A stretch of DNA of 64,000 nucleotides from Dama dama (Eukaryota > Chordata > Mammalia > Artiodactyla > Cervidae), in assembly GCF_033118175.1 (NCBI RefSeq), contig NC_083698.1, positions 73,687,001-73,751,000 on the forward strand. Reading direction: 5' to 3'. The notes under the pieces are model-generated. The model was not told the DNA's origin. It was given only the letters and a program-made list of their open reading frames with translations, and did not search any database. A program made the translations under genes and the position numbers. Positions 34,851 to 45,940 of this stretch are shown one piece after another (the first letter of the stretch is position 1; every line of letters begins with the position of its first letter).

Positions 34851-37800
34851 ATTTTGCAGCTGACCAGCCACTTGTATACACGGTGTTACCTTAGAGCTGA
34901 GGATACGGAAAAGACTCCCAGGCAGCTGACCCCGGGGCGGAGGGGCACCTGAAGTTTTTGGATTCCAGGTTAACCCTGGCACTTCATGGTCATATGGCTT
35001 TTGTTAATTTCCTTTTTTGTAAAAGGGTGTTAGCAGTTATGTCCAGGAGTGGTTCTGTAGGACAAGGAGAGAACATGCCAGAGGCTTTGTAAAAGTCGTG
35101 TGGGTGTGTGTTGGGTTAGTAATGCTTCATTAGGTGAATTCATCTTGCCCTGTTAGCTAAACAGATCTCTCTCCTCAGAGCTGAGAAAGTGACTTAAGTG
35201 AGACTTCCAAGAGTAGAATTAAACCAAACAAAACAGTCACAGAAGCAATGCTAAAAGTAAGGGAGGAGGGTTCCAATCGTTTTGAAGTTGAGAGAGCAAA
35301 GTGAACCAGGGGCCAGTCCCCCTGAAGCTTAGTTAACCATACCCAGGGTTGTGGCAGACCCACTCAGGATGATGACAGCAGCCTAGAGTGTACTGGGCAC
35401 TATCTAAGCCCCTTTGCTTATTACTAGCTCGTTTAATCTTTACAGCAAGCCTACAAAGTAGATATATTAATATCTCTGCTTTGCAGAGTTGGAAGTCAAA
35501 AGTACAGAGATAAATGATGTGCCCAAGGGCACAGAGCAAGTGTGGGGCAGAGCTGAAGTTCAAAGCCAAGTAGTCTGTCTCCAGCACTTGGAAGTATGAC
35601 CCACCACCCCCACCCACCTTGCTTCCTGGACCCCAGGCCCCTGGCCTCTCCTTTCTCTGGGTTTGAGGGAGAAGAAGACAGACAAATTAACAAAAAAGGA
35701 TTGGGCTTGTGATCCTAGCTAGAGCAGAGAGCCACAGCTCGGCAGATGCTGGAGTGATGGAGATGTTTGGCTGCCAGGAGGAGGGGCTGAAAATCTGGAG
35801 TGAACAGATGCTCACCAGGCAGAGGGGATAGTATTGGCGAAGGCTTGGAGATGTAGAATGGAGCAGGAAGAATGGCAGGCCTGGGAAAGGGCTTCAGGCC
35901 TCACATTGTCTTCCCTCCCCCCAGCCCGGAGGTGACACATGTGGTGATGGAGGGGACCTCAGCGGAGGAGGCTGTCTGCTGGCAGGAGCGCAAGACGTCG
36001 GCTCTTCCCCCAGGTTGTACCCGCCCAGCGCTTTTAGACATAAGTTGGTTCACAGAGAGCATGGAAGCTGGGCAGCCTGTCCCTGTGGAATGCCGGCACC
36101 GCCTGGAGGTGAGCTGGGTGGAGGCTTAGGGTAGAGCCACTGAGGAAGCCCCAGTGCTGGCCAGACCTCAGCTGGGACAGGTGACATGGCAGCAGTGCCT
36201 CAGTGTCCTTCCCGTGGGTTGGGCAGTGAGGGCCCCATCCAGACCACCACGGGGAAGGTCCCGGTGCTTCCTGGGTGAGCACAGTGGAGGGGTTCAGGTG
36301 TGGGCTCGGAACAGGGCTGCCTGCATTCAAATCCTGGCTCTGCCCATGAGCCACAAGGTCTCAGAGTCCCCAGCTGTGACGTGAGGGTGATGGGCACGCC
36401 AGGCCCACTTGATTGAGAGGAAGTGACAGGACACGTGCCCTGTGAGAGGTAGCATTGTACCGCTACTGCTGTTCTGGCCTCTACCCTGTGCCTCTAGCAG
36501 TTCTGCCCTCTCAGAGTTGGCTCCTGTCCTGAGAGCCCGAGGTGACCCCCCTGCCAGGAGAAGTAGGGCTCGGGGGGGCTGCCTGGTCCTCTGCCAACCC
36601 TGCAGCCTCAAAGCAGCCTGTGCATTGCCCATCCCTAGGTGGCTGTGCCCAAAAAGGAGATGCCAAGCCCAGCATGGATGCTGCCCTATGCCTGCCAGCG
36701 TCCCACACCCCTCGTGCACCACAATGCCAGCCTCTCGGTGAGTGTGGCTCTCCCGCCTCCCTGGGATGGAGCCAGGCCCTCCCGTGTCCCAGCCTTGGAG
36801 GGAAGGTTAGGGTAAAGCACCCCGCCATCCCTGCCTCTCACCAAGGACCCTTCTCTGCAGGAGGCTCTGGAGACGCTGGCAGAGGCCGCTGGCTTTGATG
36901 GCTGTGAAGGCCGCCAGATCGCCTTCTACAGAGCGGCCTCGGTGCTCAAGGCCCTCCCCAGCCCGGTCACAGCCCTGAGCCAGCTGCAGGGCCTGCCCCA
37001 CTTCGGAGAACACTCCTGCAGGGTTGTCCAGGTTTGTGCTCACTGCATGTAGACAGGCAGAGCTGTGAGTGTGAATGAGGGGTGGCGAGGAGGCCTGGGA
37101 GCCTGGTGAGGGCAGGTGACTGGGTGGCTCAGAACCCAGCTGTGGCCACTGATGGTGCCCAGGCAGCAGCAAACCACCCCGTTCACCCACATTCCTCATG
37201 TGTAAATTGGGTCGGCACCACCTGCCTGAGGCTGACTGAGAGGTCTCAGCCAAGGGAGCTGCCAGGAGTCTGGCAGGCTGGTAGCTGACATCGTGGGCAT
37301 TGGCCCAGACTGTCAGGGATGGTGGGAGAGGACCCCTGAGCATGAGCCCTTCTTTTTAAAATGTGAAGTTGTCCTTTTGTATGTTACCACTGAGCAAATT
37401 TATCATGACAGAAAAAATACTTTTGAATTCACCTCTGTGTGTTTTTTTTAAATTTATTTTATTTTTTGGCTGCATGGCATGTGAGATCTTAGTTCCCTGA
37501 CTGAACCTGCACCCTTTGCCTTTAAAAGAAGTCTTATTGAATTCACCTATGTTTTAAAAAAGCAGTTGTTGACATACCCCGGGGCTTGTTGTTTATCTGA
37601 GAGGTGGCCCTTGTTCCTCTCCCAAGGGGCTTGGAGGATCCCTGGTATATTCTTCATTACAAGTTCCCTGGGATGCTGGCCCCACAAAGACGCCGCTTCC
37701 GGGTGTTAGGGGTTCTGCTGAGGCCTTGGGCCCCCCAGCCCTCTTCTTTCCAGTGAGGCTATGTCTCCTCTCACAGGAGCTGCTGGAACACGGAGTGTGT

Positions 37801-40800
37801 GAGGAGGTGGAGAGAGTCCGGCTCTCAGAGAGGTACCAGACCATGAAGGTATGCAGGGCAGCCCCCAGCAGGGGTCCGCAGCTCCACAGTGTTCCCCCAG
37901 AGCCACAGCAAGGTTACCACCATGTCAGACAGCAAGGGGGGTGGCAGGTCCCACCCTGGGGTCAGAGAGGGTCTTATTGAGGACACCTGATAAGCATGAG
38001 GCAGCCAAACAGATGGGCAGTGAGAAGATTGTTTTGAGCACAGGGAATTTTCTAGATCACTCAGCAACATCTGTTCTTATTTGACTATTGATGGCATATT
38101 GTCCAGGATATTACATGCCCTGGCATCTTAAACAGAGCACCCTGAACAGAACAGAACCTTTCTCTGGGTGCCACAAGGACGATTCAGTCTGAGGGGCTGC
38201 TCGTCCTTGCACTGTCTCTGCCTTTTGTAATCTCACATGCTCATTTGTTGGTGTCGTCTTGCCTGTGTCCACGGCACACCTTCTCGTTATTCCCACCCAC
38301 TTCTGGTCTTGTGGATGCTCAGTCATGCTTCTCAGACACTCCAGTTTTGTGACTGGAGGTTGTCAGACCAGCGACTGGTCATGTAATTGGGGCTTCCCTA
38401 GCAGGATGTGTCAGGTGCCATGGAAGGTCACCCAGAATGTGAGGATCAATGAGGTGGGGAGCTTCAGAGAGGTAGAGGAGCCATGGATGAAGCAGGGGCT
38501 CAGGGGTGGGGCAACACAGGAGTCGTTGAGTGGAGAGGCGCTGAGAGGGTGCAGAGCCATCTGTCTCTTCCTGGGTACCCCTGAGTCCCAGAAGGCATCC
38601 AGGCCAGGAGAGAAGGGTGAACAATGAGAGGTTTATTGTTATAAACGTTGATTAGGTTATTTTCAGCATCTTTCCTCTCAGGAGTCTGTTGGTGAAAGTG
38701 ATCCTGTTCATGCTGTTGGTTCAGGGGATAACACAGCCCAGTCTGCAGGAAGTAGGACTCAGGGACATGAGCGCCACCCAGCTGTTCTTCTCTGTGCACG
38801 CCAGCAGCCTCCCCATGAAGGTGCCCCTGGCGTGTACTGCAGTCTGTACCACTGCAAGGTTGCCCTTTTGTTTCAGCCCCAAAAGTTCCTGAGGAGGGAC
38901 TCTTAAGTGGCTGACCTCGGGCAGGTGCCCACCCCTGACGAATGAGCTATAGTCAGTGAAGAAACAGTGAGTTTCTAGGGCCCACCCTGCGTGTGGAAGA
39001 CCCATACAAGGGCAGGCGGCCACCCCATGAGAGGTCAGCTCCAGCAACATAGTTTCCACTGGCCTGGACACCTCTGCTGACCCATGGCCAGGCAGTGGCA
39101 CTTGCTGTGTTTGTTCCTGGAACAGAGCCATAGCCAGCCCCCAGCTATTCCTTCCAGATCCTGGTAAAACAACCCCTTAGCTGTTAACTGCCTGTTTTTT
39201 CTGTTTTAAGAGGCAGAGCCACAGTAACAAGTCCCAGCTACTCTTGGGTGGGAGCAGTATGGTTTTCCCAGTGAGTGGACAGACTGTTAGGATGACTCCT
39301 TTGATGATGTTGGAATCATGGGCTAGAACTGTACAAGTTGTGAGGAGAGATCATTTTCAAGGAGGGGCCCGCTCCTTCCCTGCCGTCCCCCGACATGTTT
39401 GCGTCAGGGCCAGGCTCAGGGTTTGAGTCCTGCCTGTGCACCCACTGTGTGGCCTGAGCAGATTATTTAAACATGAGAAATGTGAGTAGGGTGCCACCTG
39501 CCAGACCACATGATGACTTAATGAGGTCATTTGTGCAGTGCCACAGGGGTGCTGTCCTAGGACATGCCTTGCATACATCAGTGGCGCCCATCCTCATCTT
39601 GCACCAAGAGCTTTGCTCCTGACCACACTGTACTCATCCTCTAAACAGCTCTTCACTCAGATCTTTGGGGTCGGGGTAAGGACTGCTGACCAGTGGTACC
39701 GAAAAGGGCTCCGGACGCTGGACGACCTCCGAGAGGAGTCCCAGAGACTGACCCAGCAGCAGAAAGCAGGTGAGCTTTCTGAGAGAGGGCAGAGCCCTGG
39801 GCTTCCCCAAAGCACCAGGGCCTGAAAGCCTCCCACACCACAGAACCCTTAGCTCTGATGCATGGCATGTGCTCATGGCTGCCTGTGTGGCAGGGAGCAG
39901 GGTGAGTGTGAAAACAGGCATCTCTATTTGGTGGCTTCCTGAACCGGTGGAGTCAGGACCCATTGCAAGCCCTTCTCAGTGAATGATAATGGTCACAGTA
40001 GCTGCCTTCTGGTTAGACTTGGACCTGAACCAGGAATGGACCCTGTACTCCTGATTTCATGGGAGGGAGAGCAGGTCAGAGGAGCCCAGGCCCTGGACAC
40101 ACTTACCAGTGTGGTGCTTGGTGGCCTGGCCTGCTGGCTGTTGCTCAGTGGGGAGAGGTTCGGTGAGGACCATGCTAGTGGGAGGTAGCACTATGCAATG
40201 GAAAGAACGTGAACTTGAGAGTTGACTAGGCCTGGATTTGAGTTCCATCTCTGCCGCTTACTAGGTAGGAGACTGTGGCCCTGAGATTTGACTTCTCTGA
40301 GCCTCAGTTACGTTCTCTCTAAAGCATGGGATTCTGTGAGCTCTTTGGCGTGGAACCAGCATGTAGCAGGTGTTGAGCAGATTCTCCGTCTCCATGTGGC
40401 CTGGGTTGGGGGCCTTTCTGAAGGAGCCCCACAGCCCAGCACTCCTTGCCTCTTTGAACCTCCTCCCAGGGGCTGGGGGAGGGGAGGCCACCTTGGGGTC
40501 CTGGGAGAGCTGTCTGGTTGGTCAGCAGGAAGTGAGACCAGAGAGCCGTGTGTCCAGTGGAGCGTTATGAAGTGACATCTGTTGGTTCCACTTATTCACC
40601 CCTCCCCAAGGAATGGCCAGCAGTGCTTACTGAGCTCGCCCTGTGCCAAGGGCCCTAACTCCCACCCTTAGTCCCCTCCTAACACTGTGTGGAAGGTGCA
40701 GTGATTTCTCTGACAGGTGAGAAGATGGATTTGGGTTCAAGTGAGGTGTTCTTAAGTGGCAGGGTCATCTTCTTCACATCTAATACCTCCTAGTCCCATT

Positions 40801-42256
40801 TTATGGATAGGAAAACAGAGAAGTTGAAAAAGATAGTCTATATCTTGATTGTGTCAATGTCAGAATTCTGGTGTGGTGTACAATAGTCCTGCAAGATGTT
40901 ACTGAGAGCACAGAGGACCTCTATTATTTCCTTCAACTATATGTGGATCTACAATTATTTCAAAATAAAAGTTTAATATTTAAGAGAGAGGAGGGGTGGT
41001 GGTAGATAGCTGGAGAGGGCTGGGTTGGGCCAGTGAGGAGAGCGGTACTGTCCACAGGACTCCAGCACCACCAGGACCTGAGTGCCCCGATCCGGCGGTC
41101 AGATGTTGAGGCCCTGCAGCAAGTGGTGGAGGCAGCCGTGAGGCAGGCCCTTCCTGGGGCCACTGTCACACTGGCTGGAGGCTTCCGGAGGTAAGGGGAC
41201 TCGACACGCTCTCCGGCTCAGCTCCAGGCCCTCCTCAGGGAAGGCGTCTGAGGTGGGACCACTGAGGCGGGCCTTCCCTCACTGAGGGGTTTTGGGAGAA
41301 CATGGAGGCTGTGAGTCAGACTGGCCCCCTCAGGGGGAAGTTGCAGGGCCACGACGTGGACTTCCTCATCACCCACCCCCAGGAGGGCCAGGAGGCAGGG
41401 CTGCTGCCCAGAGTGATGTGCTACCTGAAGAAGCAGGTGAGGGGCTTCCCGCTTCCCCTGCTGAGAGTCCTGCTGGGATTCCAGCCCCTGGTTTCTCAGT
41501 CCCACATGGCAGTGCCCGGCCATGTCTGCTCTCCTCCAGGGCCTTGTCCTGTACCACCAGCACCAGCACAGCTACCAGGGAGACCTGACCCAGCAGAGCC
41601 ACACCATGGATGCCTTTGAGAGGAGTTTCTGCATTTTACGCCTGCCACAACCCCCAGGGGCTGCTGTGGGTGGTGCCCAGAAGCCCTGCTTCACCTGGAA
41701 GGCGGTGCGGGTGGACCTGGTGGTTGCCCCTGTCAGCCAGTTCCCCTTTGCCCTGCTTGGCTGGACTGGCTCCAAGGTAGGGAGTGTGCTGCTGGGGCTG
41801 GCCGTGGGAGCTGGGGTTGGTGGTCCTGCTGAGACGTGGTCACTTTTTCCCCAGCATTTTGAGCGGGAGCTACGCCGCTTCAGCAGGAAGGAGAGGGGCC
41901 TCTGCCTGAACAGCCATGGTCTGTTTGATCCGGAGCAGGTGTGTTGCTGTGATGAGAGGTCTGGGGGCTAGAAAACAGCTTTCTCTTTGGCCCACAGTAT
42001 GAATCAGCCCCAGGTCCCTCAAGCCTGGAACCCACAGGGCCCTCAAGAGGCATCTACCACAGGGCTGGGCTCTGCCAGCATTTCTAGCCTCCTCCCCATA
42101 CCTTTCTCGGGGAATCTGCTGCAGTGGAGGGAACGGCCCCCAGGCCCTAATGCCTGCGTTCTGTTGCAGAAGACGGTTTTCCACGTGGCCTCAGAGGAAG
42201 ACATCTTCAGACTCCTGGACCTTGAGTACCTTCCCCCAGAGCAGAGAAATGCCTGA
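34453..42256 (+). CDS. POLM: DNA polymerase mu, 11 exons
   Basis: Family X polymerase that fills and joins ends in non-homologous end joining and V(D)J recombination, in the nucleus. Exons: 34453-34628, 35925-36108, 36639-36737, 36861-37031, 37777-37848, 39649-39769, 41058-41190, 41334-41436, 41540-41776, 41855-41938, 42170-42256. They total 1467 nt, 488 residues plus stop (about 494 in human by recall). Order: basic N-terminus MLPKRRRAR (nuclear localisation); BRCT domain about 20-120; 8 kDa helix-hairpin-helix region (LPHFGEHSCRVVQ); fingers and palm. Catalytic Asp 326 and 328 lie in GHDVDFLITH and Asp 412 in VRVDLVVAP; the His before the DxD is kept. The end LEYLPPEQRNA matches the family. 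Start is the first ATG, matching the conserved N-terminus; the same open frame runs upstream only through a GTG. No disruption seen. Confidence 0.96.
35385..35595 (-). repeat. MIR element in POLM intron 1
   Basis: 'TACTGGGCACTATCTAAGCCC ... GCCCAAGGGCACAGAGC' antisense MIR, nearly full length. Confidence 0.75.
36293..36400 (+). repeat. MIR-like fragment in POLM intron 2
   Basis: 'CATTCAAATCCTGGCTCTGCC ... CAGCTGTGACGTGAGGGTG' follows the MIR pattern. Confidence 0.6.
37440..37545 (-). repeat. Truncated CHR SINE in POLM intron 4
   Basis: 'TTTTTTGGCTGCATGGCATG ... TTAGTTCCCTGACTG' reverse CHR fragment after a T-rich tail, with an internal deletion. Confidence 0.65.
39405..39560 (+). repeat. 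MIR-like fragment in POLM intron 5
   Basis: 'GTTTGAGTCCTGCCTGTGC ... GTGTGGCCTGAGCAGATTA' resembles MIR. Confidence 0.55.
40195..40400 (+). repeat. MIR element in POLM intron 6
   Basis: 'CTGGATTTGAGTTCCATCTC ... CTGAGCCTCAGTTACG ... AAGCATGGGATT' is a well preserved MIR. A second, antisense MIR-like piece follows at about 40610-40770. Confidence 0.7.
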
Positions 42257-42566
42257 TCCTATCAACCCCACCTCTACTCTGGAAATGGAGGGGGTCATTT
42301 GAGCCAGACTCTATTGATGTTTTTGGCCCCTAACTATTTCCAGTCAGAAGATGTGCTGCTGCCCCAAGTCCTTACCCCTTCCATGTGGGAGCCCTGTCTG
42401 TGAACCACCACTCCCCCACCTATACCCAGTTCAAGATGTAATGAAATTAGCATGTGGAACAAACAAAGCTGTATTTTCTGAATGTGCTGCTGGTGTGGGT
42501 GACTGAGGAGCACGGTGCCTGGTTCTGCCCAGAGGTCAGCTTTGGGGTGTCAGTGAGGGTGGAGGA
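42257..42566 (+). other. POLM: POLM 3' UTR / downstream flank
   Basis: About 310 bases separate the TGA from the first LTR. No AATAAA is seen. AATGAA at 42440-42445 is a plausible variant poly(A) signal, followed by GT-rich sequence (about 42488-42500, 'GCTGGTGTGGGTGACTG'). Confidence 0.5.
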
Positions 42567-42888
42567 TGTTGACCCAGCAAATAGACTTCCAGTTATTTCT
42601 CCAACAAAAATGGGTTTATTCAGGATCAGCGGAGAATCAGTCTGTAACCATGGCAAGCCATGTGCAAGTCCCCAGCAAAAATGGAGAGGAAAACTTTTAT
42701 AGAGGGGAAAAAGGAATTTGGGAGGCCTATAGGTAAACATGAGTCCATGGCTTTTTGTTGGCTGAGTCCTTGTCAGGAAAGAAGTGGAAGTCTTTCTTTC
42801 TGTTGGGCTCTTGCTATCATTATAGGGCATGAGTGCTCACCCTTCTGGTCTCCTAACTCTTGAGGTTTCTGTTTATTTTTTTTTAACA
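42567..42888 (-). repeat. 3' LTR of the provirus
   Basis: On the minus strand it starts TGTTAAAAA at 42888 and ends GGTCAACA at 42567. AATAAA is at 42620-42615. The polypurine tract lies immediately before it (plus 42889-42899). Confidence 0.8.
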
Positions 42889-44000
42889 CTTCCCCCTTTC
42901 GATCAAGATCTTTTTCTGAAAGCATCACTAATCTGAGTCAGGTTTTCTAGTTTCAGGGTCTTATTGACCTTCTGTGCAAGGAAAGGCTTTTCCTCGGTGT
43001 AGTGTCCCACATCAGGGAGAAAATGCACAGATTGGAGATCTGTTGAGGTCATATTTAAGAATCGAGGGGTAGGAGGGAGAACTCTTAGGCACTTTTTATC
43101 GGAAGTATATGTTACCAAGATCCTCGATGTTAAAGAGCCTGTGTAGCATTATGTCATCAAAGGTTTGGTGACAAATTTCCAACAGGCCTGGTCTAGGTAT
43201 CTTTGGAAAGCTGTCTCAGCAGATGTCATCTGCTTCAATTCAGGGAAATCTACTTTCAGGTCACCAGATGATTTGAAGGTCCGGACAGGGTTTGGTGCTT
43301 TCCTTAGGTGTATCATATGAAAATAGGAGTTGTATTCCTTGGAGTTTTGCAGCACAGGGGGGTTAGCAGTACTGATAGCAGCCTCCTTCTCTTGGTGTCT
43401 TTTCCAACAGATGAAATTGCCAGGTTGCAAGATATGATGATCAAGGTCTTTCTCTCCCAAGCGTGCACTGTGAAAAAGATTGTTTTCCCAAAACATGACT
43501 TTGTTTTGTTTTTTCATTAAAATATTTATTCATTTGGCTGCTTCAGGTCTTGCTGTGGCATGCAGGACCTTTCGCTGGGGCGTGTGGGTTCCTCTCCAGT
43601 TGTGGCACTCGGGCTATAGAATGCACAGGCTCAGGAGTTGCAGTGCATGGGCTTAGTTGACTTGTGATATGTGGGATCTTAGTTCCCCAACTAGGGGACC
43701 ATGTCCCCTGCATTGGAAAGTGGATTCTTAACTACTGGACCCCCAGGGAGGTCCTAAAACATGCTTATTTAAAAAAAAAAAACAATTAGGCCTTTGTAGT
43801 ATTGATGTACCCCTCCTTTTTTTAGTTGGGGTCAAAAGAGGCAAGAGTCCAGTGCACTGCACATCCTGTGATTATCTCAAAGGGTGTGAGAGCTCAACAG
43901 GAGGTGGCTCTTTGATTTAGAGAGACCAACAGCAATGCTTTTGTAAAAGGGATTTGGAGGGTCTCTACAAGTGTTGCCAATTGAATCTTAATAAAGCTCT
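42889..44000 (-). pseudogene. Endogenous retroviral integrase C-terminal part (degraded)
   Basis: Right after the BovB break the minus strand reads IKIQLATLVETL, then FEIITG, as in gamma-type integrase cores, with stops between them. At 43517-43149 comes the C-terminal domain (LQPGNFICWKRHQ ... HLRKAPNP ... SGDLKV). A reverse CHR SINE (43517-43756) separates the two parts. A short open frame, 43118-42903, follows up to the polypurine tract and shows no recognisable env. Confidence 0.75.
43517..43756 (-). repeat. CHR SINE inside the provirus
   Basis: 'TTTGGCTGCTTCAGGTCTTG' to 'ACCCCCAGGGAGGTCC', reverse orientation, within the integrase region. Confidence 0.75.
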
Positions 44001-45940
44001 TAGGTTATACCTGAATGGTCTAGTGGTTTTCCCTGCTTTCTTCAATTTAAGTCTGAATTTGGCAATAAGGAGTTCATGATCTGAGCCACAGTCAGCTCCC
44101 AGTCTTGTTTTTGCTGACTGTATAGAGCTTCTCCATCTTTGGCTGCAAAGAATATAATCAGTCTGATTTTGGTATTGACCATCTGGTGATGTCCATGTGT
44201 AGAGGGTCTTCTCTTGTGTTGTCAGAAGTGTTTGCTGTGACCAATGCATTCTCTCTATTAGCCTTTCCCCTGCTTCATTCTGTACTCCAAGACAAATTTG
44301 CCTGTTACTCCAGGTATCTCTTGACTTCCTGCTTTTGCATTCCAGTCCCCTATAGTGGAAAGGACATCTTTTTGGGGGTGTTCTAAAAGTTCTTGTAGGT
44401 CTTCATAGAACTGTTCAGCTTCAGCTTCTTCAGCATTATTGGTTGGGGCATAGACCTGGATTACTGTGATATTGAATGGTTTGCCTTGGAAATGAACAGA
44501 AATCATTTTGTTCCTTTTGAGATTGCATCTAAGTACTGCATATTGGACTCTTTTGTTGACTATGATGGCTACTCCATTTCTAAGGAATTTTTGCCCGTAG
44601 ATATAATGGTCACCTGAGTTAAATTCACCCATTCCAGTCCATTTTAGTTTGCTGATTCCTAAAATGTCAATGTTCACTCTTGCCATCTCCTGTTTGACCA
44701 CTTTGCCTTGATTCATGGACCTAACATTCCAGGTTCCTATGCAATGTTGCTCTTTACAGCATCAGACTTTACTTCCATCACCAGTCACATCCACAACTGG
44801 GTGCTGTTTTTTCTTTGGCTCCGTCTCTTCATTCTTTCTGGAGTTATTTCTCCACTGGTCTCCAGTGGCATATTGGTCACCTACTGACCTGTGGAGTTCA
44901 TCTTTCAGTGTCCTATCTTTTTGCCTTTTCATACTGTTCATGGGCTTCTCAAGGCAAGAATACTGAAGTGGTTTGCCATTCCCTTCTCCAGTGGACCACA
45001 TTTTGTCAGAACTCTCCACCATGACCTGTCCGTCTTGAGTGGCCCTATAGGACATGGCTCATAGTTTCATTGAGTTAGACAAGGCTGTGATCTATGTGAT
45101 TTAGATTGGTTAGTTTTCTGTGATTGTAGTTTTCAGTCTGTCTGCCCTCTGATGGAGAAGGATAAGAGGCTTATGGAAGCTTCCTGATGGGAGAGATTGA
45201 CTGAGGGGGAAATTTGGTCTTGTTCTGATAGGCGGGGCCATGCTCAGTAAATCTTTTATCCAATTTTCTGTTGATGGTCGGGGCTATGTTCCTTCCCTGT
45301 TATTTGACCTGAGGCCAAAATATGGTAGTAAAGATAATGGCAACCTCCTTCAAAAGTTCCCACCACACACTGCTACACTCAGTGCTCCCAACCCTGCAGC
45401 AGGCCACCACCAACCCACACCTCTGCTGGAGACTCCTGGACACTCATGGGCAAGTCTGGGTCAGTCTTTTGTGGAATCACTGCTCCTTTCTCCTGGGTCC
45501 TGATGCACACAAGGTTCTGTTTGTGCCCTCCAAGAGTCTGTCTCCCCAGTTCTGTGTAAGTTCTGGCAGCTCTATGGTGGGGTTAATGGTGACCTCCTCC
45601 AAGTGGGCTTATGCCATAACCATGTCTACTGCACCCAGAGCCCCTGCCCCTGCAGTAGGCCACTGCTGACCGGCACCTCCTCAGGAGACACTCAAACACA
45701 GTTCTGTCTTAGTCTGTGTGGGGTCTCTGTGTCCTGGTGTGCACGAGGTATGTTTGAGCCCTCTGAGTGTCTCTGGAGGGTGTGAGCTTTGATTCTAAAC
45801 ATGATTTTGCCCCTCCTGCCATCTTGTTGGGGCTTCTCCTTTGCTCCAGCGCCACGCAGCCGCTGCTCTAGCACCTACCGTCTTGCTGGGGCTTCTCTGC
45901 TCTTGGATGTGGGGTATCTCCTCACAGTCACTCCAGCTCC
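44001..45940 (-). mobile_element. BovB retroelement, inverted 5' half (5' UTR and endonuclease)
   Basis: Read on the minus strand this is the 5' region of BovB followed by an APE-type endonuclease. Visible motifs are ILGISKLKWTGMGE (near 44660), VQVYAPTNNAEEAE, GDWNAKAG, the ITSP-like WTSPDGQ stretch and CGSDHELL near 44085. The normally acidic residue before LKW is Lys here. The frame is broken at about 44250. BovB homology ends at 44001, after KTTRPFRY. It lies head to head with the 3' half that starts at about 45941. Confidence 0.85.
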
